This document shows, piece after piece, positions 44,385 through 54,614 of a stretch of DNA of 64,000 nt (the first letter of the stretch is position 1; every line of letters begins with the position of its first letter). The notes beneath the pieces are model-generated. The model did not search any database, had not been told where the DNA came from, and worked only from the letters and a program-made list of their open reading frames with translations. The DNA is from Palaemon carinicauda (taxonomy: Eukaryota > Arthropoda > Malacostraca > Decapoda > Palaemonidae): NCBI RefSeq assembly GCF_036898095.1, contig NC_090746.1:50158096-50222095 (forward strand), read 5' to 3'. Both the position numbers and the translations under genes were made by a program.

Positions 44385-45522
44385 ATGGATCTCTTACGGC
44401 AGCCACGTAAGGAGTCTTCAGCAAAGCCTCCCCACGCTTCGTCTGACTGCCTTCAGACTATCGAAAGACTCTCAAGAGCTAGAGGATTTTCGAAGGAGGC
44501 AGCCAGAACGATTGCGAGAGCTAGGAGAGCATCTACCATCAAGGTCTATCAGTCGAAGTGGGAAGTCTTTAGAGACTGGTGCAAGTCATCATCCATTTCC
44601 TCTTCCAGTACCTCTGTAGCCCAAATTGCAGACTTTCTCCTACATCTGAGAAATGTTCGCTCCCTCTCAGCGCCCACTATTAAGGGCTACAGGAGCATGT
44701 TGGCGTCTGTGTTCAGACATAGAGGCTTAGATCTGTCCAATAATCAAGATCTCCAAGATCTCCTTAAGTCCTTCGAGACCTCTAAGGAGCGTCGTATGGC
44801 AACTCCTGGATGGAACTTAGACGTGGTCCTCCTAAGGTTCCTAATGTCCGACAGGTTTGAGCCATTACATTCAGCCTCCCTGAAGGATCTCACCCTCAAG
44901 ACGCTTTTCTTAGTGTGCTTGGCTTCGGCTAAAAGGGTCAGTGAGATCCATGCCTTCAGTAGGAACATCGGCTTTTCTACAGATAAAGCCACATGTTCAC
45001 TTCAGCTTGGTTTTCTTGGCCAAAAATGAACTGCCTTCTCGTCCTTGGCCTAAGTCATTTGATATACCTTGCCTGTCAGAGATCGTAGGCAACGAGCTTG
45101 AAAGAGTGCTGTGTCCAGTTAGAGCTTTGAAGTTTTATTTAGCTCGGACTAAATCCTTACGAGGTGGATCTAAGGCTTCGTGGTGCTCAGTTAAAAAGCC
45201 TTCATTGCCTATGTCAAAGAATGCTTTGTCATATTTTATTAGATTTTTAATCCGAGAGGCTCATTCTCACTTGAGTGAAAAATAGCGTTGCTTGCTTAAG
45301 GTTAAGACGCACGAAGTAAGAGCTATAGCAACTTCTGTGGCCTTTAAGCAAAACAGATCTCTGCGAAGTATTATGGACGCGACCGTTTGGAGAAGCAAGT
45401 CGGTATTCGCGTCATTTTACTTAAAAGATGTCCAGACTCTTTATGAGGACTGCTACACACTGGGTCCATTCGTTACAGCGAGTGCAGTAGTGGGTAAGGG
45501 TTCTACCACTACATTCCCTTAA
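44385..45522 (+). pseudogene. Tyrosine recombinase of D, one frameshift and one stop
   Basis: 44385-45029 is open: DCLQTIERLSRARGFSKEAA, VYQSKWEVFRDWCKSSS, TIKGYRSMLASVFRHRGLD, Arg in CLASAKRVSEIHAFS. A one-base frame change near 45010 leads to a second frame to 45522: FLAKNELPSRPWPKSFDI, the box LCPVRALKFYLARTK, a TAG at 45283-45285, then HxxR in THEVRAIATS and Tyr in FASFYLKDV. The catalytic residues are all present. Closely matches C. Confidence 0.85.
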
Positions 45523-46010
45523 TTCCAATATCCTTTTAATCTGCTCTTGAAATGTTTTTTTTAATTGGGTTGTACGGAAGGCTAAGAAGCCTTTCGCATC
45601 CTTTTTGATTTGGCGGGTGGTCAAATGTCATTTCTTGAGAGCGCCCAGATTAAGGGTTTTGATGAGGTCCTGTTGTATGGGTTGTCGCCCTAGATACTTC
45701 AGCTCCTGGGAGTCTTTCAGCATCCTAAGAGGATGGCTGGGCTTCGTGAGGAAAGCGGACTAACAAGGCAGAGTAATCGTTAGAGTCAGCTTCCTTACCA
45801 GGTACCTATATTTATTTGGGTTTGGTTATGATATAACTGTCAAAAACTCTAAGCATATACGCCGTAAACTGTATTAATTCTGGTCTCTACCCACCACCAT
45901 GGGTGTGAATCAGCTATTATATATTCACCGGCTAAGTTCAATATTTAAAAATGATATTTTGATTATAAAATAAATTTTTGAATATACTTACCCGGTGAAT
46001 ATATAAATTA
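45523..46010 (+). repeat. 3' noncoding region and internal complementary region of D
   Basis: It contains CTTCCTTACCAGGTACCTAT (about 45791) as in C. 45908-46010 is the internal complementary region: TATATTCACCGGCTAAGTTC, then CTTACCCGGTGAATATATAA in the opposite sense. It matches the right end plus left end, inverted. Confidence 0.78.
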
Positions 46011-46050
46011 AAGGCCCCCCCCTTCCTCCCCGATAGAGACACAGCGGGAT

Positions 46051-46240
46051 GAGAAGAACTGGAGCTGTTTACATGTATATGCGGTATCTGGCCGATAGTT
46101 GGCGCTGGTGGGCACACCCGCTACCTTCATGGCGATCGCTCGCGAGTTTTTGAATTCTGTCGAGCCGTCGGAGACGTCAGCTATTATATATTCACCGGGT
46201 AAGTATATTCAAAAATTTATTTTATAATCAAAATATCATT
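46051..46240 (+). repeat. Right inverted terminal repeat of D
   Basis: Reverse complement of 39958-40108, ending with CACCGGGTAAGTATATTC and an AT-rich outer tail. Confidence 0.85.
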
Positions 46241-46245
46241 ATACT

Positions 46246-46670
46246 GTAATACTCAACTTGGGAGCAGGGATCTCAAAAACGTCTGACATCTTCAAAAACA
46301 CAAAACAACACAGAGCAAAGCAAAACACGTCTGACCAACGCTGGTGCTGTGGAGGAATGAGTTAGTGGGTGGGGAAGGATAGTCGTAGTAGGAGGCAGCA
46401 GACGGGTGTAGGACGGCACCTCGTTGTTCTGGGGGATGTTGATGAGGGAGAGGTCTAATTGGTGAGGGACCAATGGTCGTGGTTCTATCACACCCCAGCT
46501 TACTATACCGACACTTATAGAGTGAGCGAGCTGGGTTTATTCCTGGTATTCCATGCATCCTTTTTTTCTCTGGTATATTTAGCAATAACAATGCCTTAGA
46601 AATGGTGCTAGAGGAGCATTTCACGGAGCGACACAGGTCGAGCCCAGAAACAGATTTTTCCTTCGTCAAA
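46246..46670 (-). other. Possible LTR-like or other repeat fragment
   Basis: GC-balanced DNA that differs from its AT-rich surroundings. On the - strand it starts near TGTCGCTCCGTGAAATGCTC and contains GCATGGAATACCAGGAATAA, and ends with a short open stretch, MSDVFEIPAPKLS, that runs into the right end of element D. The shape (no long ORF, then a start codon) would fit an LTR followed by gag. There is no second LTR or polypurine tract to confirm it. Confidence 0.25.
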
Positions 46671-46950
46671 ATCCCTTTTTTACCCCTGAAAACTAAATAA
46701 TTTAAATTATTCTTTCCTTTTAATAATCTTAGATCTCTAGTATGTTTAAGAAAATATAGTGGGAATAACCATGGTGTGGGTATACCATACCTTTTTTGTC
46801 TTCTAATCTGTGTTGATCTTGCTATATCAAGTCAACTATTTTAAAATGTTGAGATTAATAAGTAATAGCTAGGCATGATCCGTATTCTATTTAGACACCT
46901 TTACACTTACAATACACTTGGACGATTTTTGTTTCTGCAGTGTTGTGTCT
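46671..46950. other. AT-rich intronic sequence
   Basis: Nothing recognisable; no exon signal of TAF2 seen. Confidence 0.4.
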
Positions 46951-47096
46951 GTGATGAAAGTCTTCCTGTGGAGTGTGTGAAAGATAAAATGGCATGAAAA
47001 CTGGTAAAATGTGTACCAAATTTTTTAACATTTCAGAATTCTTTCTAAGCACCCCTACACCATCTTTCACACACTCCGCAAGAAGACTTTAATCAC
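46951..47096. other. Long hairpin, 35-bp arms
   Basis: 46951-46985 and 47062-47096 are inverted repeats of 35 bp with three differences (arms begin GTGATGAAAGTCTTCC and end with TTAATCAC on the other side), around a loop of 76 bases. No known RNA family is recognised. It could be a small TIR remnant or a transcribed hairpin. Confidence 0.6.
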
Positions 47097-47452
47097 TGAT
47101 ACGATGCATCGATGAAATTGAAATAATTAAATTTAATTTAGGAATGGTGTCTCACTCATTTCATTTCGGCAGTGGTATTGTTCAGATTGAATTCGTTTTT
47201 GTTTTTGGTTTCGTGCTTTTATGTACTGGACTGTATCGTGTTGCGTTATTCAACTCATACGTTATTAGCCATGGGTCCCAAGAAAGTTGCTGATGTGCAG
47301 GGAAAAAAGAGGACCCTTTCTATGGTGACAAAGCCAGAGATAATAAATTAGTATAAGACTGGCATGCGGTTAAGTGTGTTTGCTAAGGAATATGTCTGAA
47401 ATCCATCTACAATAGGAACCATCCTAAATGGAAGCCATCAAAGCAGCAATAC

Positions 47453-47871
47453 AGTGAACCCTCGTTTATCGCGGTAGATAGGTTCCAGACGCGGCCGCGA
47501 TAGGTGAAAATCCGCGAAGTAGTGACACCATATTTACCTATTTATTCAACATGTATATTCAGACTTTTAAAACCTTCCCTTGTACGTAGTACTGTTAACA
47601 AACTACCCTTTAATGTACAGAACACTTAATGCATGTACTACAGTACCCTAAACTAAAACAGGCACAAATATTAAAGGTGATTTTATATCATGAGTTTCCT
47701 AAACACGCTAAAAAGCACGATAAAAAATGGCAACCAATGTTTTGTTTACATTTATCTCTAATCATAATGAAGAAACAAACTGGAGGTAGAGCTTTGCTTA
47801 TTACCCAGACATATTTCCCATACTTTTCCCTTAGAACTACATCACATCTTCCTACTTTAGATATATATATA

Positions 47872-47961
<90 letters not shown>

Positions 47962-48045
47962 ATATATATATATATATATTTACATGTGTACACATATACA
48001 TACCTACATACTGTATATACATACATACATATATACATATAATAC

Positions 48046-48126
<81 letters not shown>

Positions 48127-48209
48127 CTGTATATATATGGGTTATGGAAAAAATCCGCGAAGTGGTGAATCCGCGATGGTCGAACCGCGAAGTGGCGAGG
48201 GTTCACTGT
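47453..48209. mobile_element. Small Tigger-type TIR element nested in the Tigger ORF
   Basis: Terminal inverted repeats CAGTGAACCCTCG (47453) and CGAGGGTTCACTG (to 48209), each flanked by TA. The inner TIR sequences contain AATCCGCGAAGTAG and AATCCGCGAAGTGG. The body has no transposase and includes two long TA arrays. Joining the flanks at TA restores the surrounding transposase sequence. The same TIR type occurs at the end of the second Tigger element at 58640-58712. Confidence 0.85.
47864..48132. repeat. (TA)n microsatellites, two arrays
   Basis: Nearly pure TA at 47888-47957 and 48049-48124, with GT and TACA variants around them. The ORFs of Tyr-Ile repeats seen here are products of the repeat, not genes. 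Confidence 0.97.
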
Positions 48210-49674
48210 ACCTTTTAAAGGCATGACTGTTTTCTGCAGCAAGAGGAGCCATATCCATGATGAGATGGAGAGACTGCTGCTTAAATGGATTAAGGACAAG
48301 GAATTCACTAGATGATAATCTGCCAGAAGGCCAGCGCCATTTTCGCTGATCTCGTGCGCACTCAGGCTGAAGACGACACAGGATAAGGTACATTGAAGCA
48401 GACATCCCAGAGTTCAAGGCTTCTCTGGGTTGGTTTGAAAAATTTAAGAGACGGTTTGGCGTTCATTCGGTGGTGTGTCACGGAGAGGCTGCTAGCTCGG
48501 ACGCGAAAACGGCCAAAGCCTTTGTTACGATGTTCCACGAGTTGACTCTTCAGAAAGGATATAGTCCCCAGCATGTCTTCAACTGTGATGAAACTGAGCT
48601 TTTCGGGAAGAAAATGGCTTGTTGGACGTACATAACGGTGGAAGAAAAGAAGCTACCCGGGCATAAGCCTATGAAGGACAGCCCCCTGCACTCTATGCAA
48701 ACATCAGTGGGGATTGTAAGGTGAATCCCCTGCTGATATATCACTCTGAGAATCTTTGAGCCTCTAAGACCAATGAAGTGAATAAGGAGAAGCTTCCGGT
48801 GATGTGGAGGGCTAATGCGAAAGCCTGGGTAACAAGAACCTTGTTCACCGAGTGGTTAAACGTTTGTTTCGGCCTGACTGTGAAAAAATATTTGGAAGAG
48901 AAGCTCCTCCCCCTGAAATGCCTGCTGGTGTTGGACAATGCCCCTGCTCATCCTCCTGGCCTCGAGGCAGATATCCTAGCTGTGTATTCATTCGTCAAAG
49001 TTCTCTATCTTCCGCCTAACACCACCCCTCTCCAGCCCATGGACCAGCAAGTGTTTTCAAACTTTAATAAGATCTACACAAAATATCTCTTCAAGAAATA
49101 TTTTGAAATCACTGGTAGCACAAACCGCACCTTTCGTAAATTTTGAAAGGTTAATTTCGATGTGATATGCCTCAGACTCATTGATACAGCTTGGCAGGAG
49201 GTTTCGAGGCGCACCTTGAACTGTGCATGGAAGAAGCTGTGGCCTGATGCCATCTCCGCACGAGATTTCGAGAGCTTCCACGCAGGGCAAGCTGAAGCCG
49301 AAGCCAATGCCAAAAAAGTTGGTGATCCTGAAATTGATGTTCAATCTGAAGTTGCCAAGATTGTTAGACTTGGGATGTTCATGGGTCTGGAAGTCGATGA
49401 GGATGACATTAATGAGCTTCTTAAGGAGCTCTACGAAGAACTTATGACGGACGACTGAAGGAGCTGGAGGCCATGCAACTGAGCAAAGTTCAGAAACTTT
49501 TTTTTTAGTGGCGAGGAAGAGGATGATGAACCAATGACAACGGCAAAAATCAAGGAGGGTCTAGCTGCCTACCATAAAATGATGGCTCTTATAGAAAAGA
49601 GACACCCAGAAAGTTTTCACAGGTCGTCTTATGGACCAGCTTAATGACCTTTGCCTGAGTCATTTTAGGAACAT

Positions 49675-49830
49675 TTTTAAACATAAAACTTACCTGGTAG
49701 TTATATATATAGCTTACGTCTGACGTCACGGCAGAAATTTCAAAACTCGCGCCAATCGCCGATTGGATAGCCAGGTGTATGTTTCCTCATATCTTCTCTG
49801 CCGCCGCTAGCGGCAACATCGTTGGATTTT
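49675..49830 (+). repeat. Left terminal repeat of F (unpaired)
   Basis: Similar in plan to the left end of E (TTACCTGGTAGTTATATATA against TTACCTGGCAGTTATATATA), followed by CGCCAATCGCCGATTGG and GCCGCTAGCGGCAACATCG. No inverted partner in the window. Confidence 0.65.
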
Positions 49831-50149
49831 TCCCTCGCTGTAACCTGTATAATTGCAGTCATCTTGGTGATGTACAATTTACTGTTGGCTTTCGCTAGTT
49901 TGGTTTTATTTTAACTGAGAGTAGTGGTTGGGTTATGATCGATATGTTCATAAATTGAAATGAGTAGGATTAGGAGTTTTTTCTACCTACTGAAAAAATA
50001 ACGAACCTACTCTTTAAAACATGATGGCGGTAGGTAAACACTTCGCCAACTTTATGACGTCACAATCATATGACGTAATCTACGTAGCTACGTAGTATGA
50101 CTTGCATTTTCTTTTCTTTTTCGATACAGAGAATGGAAAGTAAATCTCT

Positions 50150-50775
50150 TCTTACAAACTAGAAGTAGTTAAGTTTTTTTTTATATAAAGGAATATATTA
50201 TTTTTAAAATATATTTGTCCGATTAGTGTTCTTTATTTAGATAAACAATCTATTTTCTGAGTTTAAATAAACTAGCGTACAGTTAAAGTTACATTACGCA
50301 GTTCTCAGTTAATCGATACAGTATCACAAACTATTTTGTATCGTTATTTATGAAAAGTAAATTCTACTTAAAAACCAAAGTATTTAAGTTCTTATAATAC
50401 AAAAAGAATATATTAATTTTAAGAATATATCTGTCCGATTAGTATACTTTATTTAGAGAATCATCGATCTATTTTCAGAGTTCAAATAAAACTAGCGTAC
50501 AGTTAAAGTTACGCTACGCAGTTCTCAGTCAATCGATACAGTATCACAAATTACTTTGTATCGTTATTTATGAAAAGTAAAATTCTACTTAACAACCAAA
50601 GTATTTAAGTTCTTATAATACAAAAGGAATATATTATTTTTAAGAATATATTTGTCCTATTAGTATACTTTATTTAGAGAATCATCGATCTATTTTCAGA
50701 GTTCAAATAAAACTAGCGTACAGTTAAAGTTACGTTACGTTGTTCTCAGACAATCGATACAGTCTCACAAATTCC
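50150..50775 (+). repeat. About 220-bp tandem repeat in leader of F
   Basis: Nearly three units; ACTAGCGTACAGTTAAAGTT recurs at 50271, 50491 and 50712, giving periods of 220 and 221 bp. Units share TCAATCGATACAGTATCACA and AAGTATTTAAGTTCTTATAA. Elements C and D have a single-copy leader in this place. Confidence 0.88.
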
Positions 50776-50989
50776 TTTGCATCGTTCTTTATTTTTGTTT
50801 TCGATATTGGGATTTCTAATATTAATCAAAGAACCTATTGAATTCTCATTCAGGCCCTTGGTGGAAGATTAATATCTTTCGCAGCGGGCAGGTCTAATTA
50901 ATATTTTACATTTAATGTACTTTCTTATTACAAGGTAAAAGGCTTATATGCCTTTCCTTTGGTCTTATGTGAAAGAATATTAAAAAGGG

Positions 50990-52330
50990 CAATTTTCAGT
51001 GCTAATTAGTGCAGTGAAGGGTGCGTCTGCTCGAACCTGTCGTTATCCTAGCCTTAGACCTCTTCCAACCTCCCCAACTCCTGGAAGAAGGAATGTCGAT
51101 CGGCGAAAGGAAACGAGAGGTGTTAGAGCTCAAGCAGACGTCCCCTCGAGCATTCCTGTTGTCGCTTCCCAGGACGCTCGCCCTCGCCGTTGGTAAGGCG
51201 AGGTAAAAGTGTTATCTTCACCGTCGGTTGACTCAGCTCACAGACAGAGCTGGCGTCTTACATATTTCACTTCCTTCTAAACAAATAGCTAGCGTCGAGA
51301 AGGACGTAGAGCGTTAAGGAATGGACTACATCACGCCAAGCGTTGAGTAGCTGGAAGTCATGACACGTAACACCGAGCATGACGTCATCGAGCTTCCAGC
51401 AGGAAGTCATTGGACGACAAGCGTGACATCATCGAGCTTCCAGCGTGACGTCATCGAACTTCCTGTAGGACGTAGAGCTTCCTGTAGGACGTCGAGCGTC
51501 CAGCAGGACGTCGAACGTCCAGCACTACTAACGATGCTGTAAGAGTTTGACATGATGTTTGGAACTGAGTGCAACTTCTTTGTCTCTCTTGTTGGATGAG
51601 CGAATGTTCTAGACGCGAACGTCATAGTTCCGAGCGTCTGAATTGCGAGTGTTTGAATCGCGAGCGCCATGTGGCGCCGAACGTCAAGCAGTTGCATGGA
51701 GTCAAGCGTCCTGCAGTTGGACTTGACGTCGTGTCAAGCAGTTAAACAGGACGTCGAGCGTCAAGCATTTACGTGACGTCAAGCGTCTAGCAGTTGGACG
51801 TGACGCCGAGTTTCAAGCATAGTTCCGAGCGTTTAGTCGCGAGCGTCTAAACTGCGAACGTCATTGTTCCGAGAGTCACGTGGCACCTAGCGTCAAGCAG
51901 TTGCATGGTGTCTAGCGTCCACCAGTTGGACTTAACGCAAGCAGTTAGACGTGACTTCGAGCATCAGGACTCTGATGTCGTTATTACACCAGTCGAGCTG
52001 AACGTTGAGATCGCGATCGTCTAGTTCCGATTGTAATGACCGCGAGCGTCTGGCGTTGGAACATAGTTATACCAGGCGATATAACTGAAAATATACAAAG
52101 AAAAAATATTAACTGGAAGAATTATTTTCACACACCAAGGCCCGCCTGTACAGACTCTTGGTGTCTAATGGAGGGCGAGAAATAAACCCCTAAAAGTAAG
52201 TAAAAGTAAGTAATGATCTTGGACCCATTGAGGCCAGAATTACAGGACCATAAGGAGTTAACTCCTAGGAAGCAAGTCTCTACCTCGGTTAGAGACTTGT
52301 AGGAAGAAGGGATCGACGATCTCCTTTCCA
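50990..52330 (+). pseudogene. First gag-like region of F
   Basis: 51000-51196 matches the gag start of C/D (SARTCRYPSLRPLPTS, then GRRNVDRRKETRGV). From about 51300 to 52050 the sequence is a degenerate array of GACGTC-containing units (TCGAGCGTCCAGCAGGACG type), the counterpart of the Val-Asp repeats of D. Frames are broken throughout. Confidence 0.6.
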
Positions 52331-52399
52331 TTATTTATCTTTTAGAGGAATTCTCGTAGAAGATCCTGAGTTCCTTTATCCTTCAGTTGACTTATAGAA

Positions 52400-53423
52400 A
52401 CTCATGAGAGTTTTTTCTGATGAGTTTCCGAATTATTTTGTGTCTGCTGCTCCTCGTCCCGCCTTCAGAGTTTTCGCTAAGGAAGGCGTCGAAGGAGTCT
52501 ATGTTTACTAAGATGGTGCTGTCTCAATCATCTAATAGAGCTTTGAGGATGATGGGAGACTGGATGCAATCCAAGTATTCCAGGATAACAAGGGTGGAAG
52601 TCTAGCCACGTTAAAGTCGAGGACCTTGTGGCAGCCCCACAGAGACTTTTACAGCCCCCTGAATGGATCGCTGAGTCTCTCAAGGAATACAGGTAAATGA
52701 GGCATAAAAACCTATGAAGCCAGATTCCTTATCAGGTATGCCAGGTTAGCAAGGGTGGAGATCTAGCCACGTTAAGGTCGAGGACCTTATGGCAGCCCCA
52801 CAGAGACTTTTACAGCCCCCTGAGTGGATCGCTGAGTCTCTTAAGGAATGCAGGCAATCAGGCATGATAACTTTGAATCAGAAGTCAGAATTAAGGTACG
52901 CACCACCCCTTTTTTCTTTCTCTCTTCTCCCTCAAGAGTTGGTCAAAGACACATGTTTTGGTGTCTTAATCAGCAAGAAAGTTTCTGCATACTTTTTCTC
53001 TAAACGGCACAGACAACAGTAGGAGCCAGACTTAACTACTTCTGGCGAGCCTGGGAGAGGAGAGGAGCAGATCTTTGGTCCGTGCTATTACTAAAGGATG
53101 GATGCAAAATCTTTTTCCTTGTGAAACCTCCTTTATTAAGTTACTCCGATAGTCCTCTCTGGCAAATTCAGAGGGGAGCCAAAGAGACAGATTATGCAAC
53201 ATCAGATGTCTCTCTTTTGGGAGAGGGAGGCTATTGTCTGGTCCTGGATGTAACTGCTCTCAACGCCTTCGTTCAGAAGTCAAAGTTCTCTATGGAGACA
53301 TCAAAATCAGTCCTTATAGCAGTAGGAAAGGTTCACTGGATGGTCTCTTTAGACCTCCAGGATGCTTACTTCCACATCCTCATCCATCCGAACTTCAAGC
53401 AATTCCTGAAGGTTCGTGTATAG
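52400..53423 (+). pseudogene. Second gag segment and first half of RT of F
   Basis: 52420-52605 reads FRIILCLLLLVPPSEFSL in one frame and, in the gag frame, SSNRALRMMGDWMQSKYSRI. The gag end follows at 52850-53020 (LRYAPPLFSFSLLPQELVKD). The RT starts with GARLNYFW at about 53020 and includes YCLVLDVTALNAFVQKSKFS and MVSLDLQDAYFHILIHPNF (53082-53423). It stops there; fingers-to-palm parts are shortened, and the YxDD motif is absent. Confidence 0.68.
52585..52856 (+). repeat. Tandem duplication carrying a 3'-end-like fragment in F
   Basis: 52588-52690 and 52746-52856 are near copies (TCTAGCCACGTTAA, GCAGCCCCACAGAGAC, CAGCCCCCTGARTGGATCGC). The linker between them, GATTCCTTATCAGGTATG (about 52726), resembles the 3' noncoding end of this element at 56085-56165 (CAGCCCCCTGGGTGGATCGC ... 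CTTCCTTATCAGGTAC). Confidence 0.75.
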
Positions 53424-53469
53424 GAGGAAGTTGTCCAGTTTTGAGCTCTTTGTTTCGGCGTAAGCACTA

Positions 53470-54610
53470 CCCCTCAAATAGGTGGTGCGTCTGCAAGGAC
53501 CTGTCTTTCTTCTCTCCCTAAACCCTGAGAGAAGGAATGTCGAACGTTTTAACCATAGACCTCTTCCAAGGAATGTCGACCTTGGACCTCTTCCAAGCTC
53601 CCCAACCTCCTGGGAGAAGGAATGTCGTACGACAAAAAGAAACCAGAGGCTTTAGCTCCCGAGCAGACGCCTCCTCGAGCATACCTTTTGACGCTTCCCA
53701 GGACGCTCACCTTCATCATAGGAAAGGTGAGGGAAAAGTTTTTTCGCCATCTTCGGATAACGCAGCGCCCAGACGAGGCTGGCGTCAAGCTTCCAGACCA
53801 CTGAAGAGGAAGGTGGACACGGTCAATCTGCGTCCTATCATGACACCGCAAGCTTCTGGTTGTAGGCTTTGGAGCAGTCCTGAGCGTTTTTCATTCTACC
53901 GAAGAAAGCTCTCCTGCCAAGCGTCCTTTAAGGACATCAGCAACTGTCAAGAAATGTCCAACTCACCCAGTTGCAGGACAGTTGTCTGAGCCTGGCTTGA
54001 CCTAGGTTCATGCTCCTCCTCCTCCATCAGTCTGGTTCTCGTCCTCTGGACGCTCTGCGCGCTCTTTAAACGGTGTATAAAGCGAGCTTGTGGTAGATGT
54101 GACGTCTCCTGTACCACAACAAGTGGACCCTATTTTTATATGCTGCAAGATATACAACAGAAACTCTCTTCGCTTGTGCAGCCTGCAGACAGCAAGAGAG
54201 TAGCAGGCCTGGACCCTGAGCGTCAGGTAGCTTCACACCTGGACGCCAAGCGTCGTAAGGCTTCTAGTCGAGGTTCTTGACGACGAACGTCTTCACAACT
54301 CCATTGTTAAATGGCGTGTTTCAGCCGCCTTAACCAAAGGAGTCAAGCAGCCAGACGTGATGTCGAGCGTCCAGCTAACGTGACATCAAGCACCCAGCAG
54401 GACATGACGTCGAGCGTCCTGCTTTAATGTGACGTCGAGCGACCAGCAAGACGTGACGTCGAGCGTCCAGCAAGACGTGACGTCGAGCGTCCAGCAAGAC
54501 GTGACGTCGAGTGTCCTGCAAGACTTGACGTCAAGATCAAGCGGGACGCGACGTCGAGCCTCAAGCAGAACGCGACGTCGAACGTCGAACAGCTCTTGAC
54601 ATAGACGTGT
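53470..54610 (+). pseudogene. Second gag-like region of F
   Basis: It returns to the gag start after the half RT: GGTGCGTCTGCAAGGACC (53481), then GAAGGAATGTCG twice. 53537-53989 is open, with RRNVVRQKETRGFSSRADA and RRGWRQASRPLKRKVDTV. It then decays into GACGTC repeats to about 54600. Sequence differs from the first gag copy, so it is not a simple local duplication. Confidence 0.62.
54380..54550 (+). repeat. 24-bp GACGTCGAGCGTCC tandem repeat
   Basis: Three near-perfect 24-bp units of ACGTGACGTCGAGCGTCCAG plus CAAG (54447-54520) within a longer degenerate array. It corresponds to the Val-Asp repeat zone of gag. Confidence 0.85.
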
Positions 54611-54614
54611 ACGC

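Larger units (their letters stand above)
39940..46240 (+). mobile_element. DIRS-like YR retrotransposon D
   Basis: A 6.3-kb element, same family as C, with inverted terminal repeats (39940-40108 and 46051-46240), an internal complementary region (45908-46010), an open gag, truncated RT and RNase H, and a nearly intact YR. The terminal motif is TTAGCCGGTGAATATAT. Confidence 0.88.
47271..49676 (+). mobile_element. Tigger/pogo-like DNA transposon, decayed
   Basis: The transposase starts at ATGGGTCCCAAGAAAG (47271) with a CENP-B/Tigger-type helix-turn-helix: KKRTLSMVTKPEII, then a stop, then YKTGMRLSVFAKEY. It is interrupted at 47453-48209 by a small TIR element. It resumes at 48212 with [20 protein letters not shown]. 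The DDE core is visible: FNCDETELFGKK (48470-48724), CLLVLDNAPAHPP and PPNTTPLQPMDQQVFSNFN (48778-49146). The C-terminal part is at 49162-49458 and then 49510-49676 (EEEDDEPMTTAKIKEGL). The reading meets the left end of element F at 49676. Several stops make it dead. Confidence 0.85.

Noticed and set aside
46246..46670. Confident LTR retrotransposon call
   Set aside because: No paired LTR, primer-binding site or pol domain is visible; kept only as a low-confidence note.
47629..48226. Tyr-Ile repeat ORFs
   Set aside because: Products of (TA)n microsatellites on both strands.
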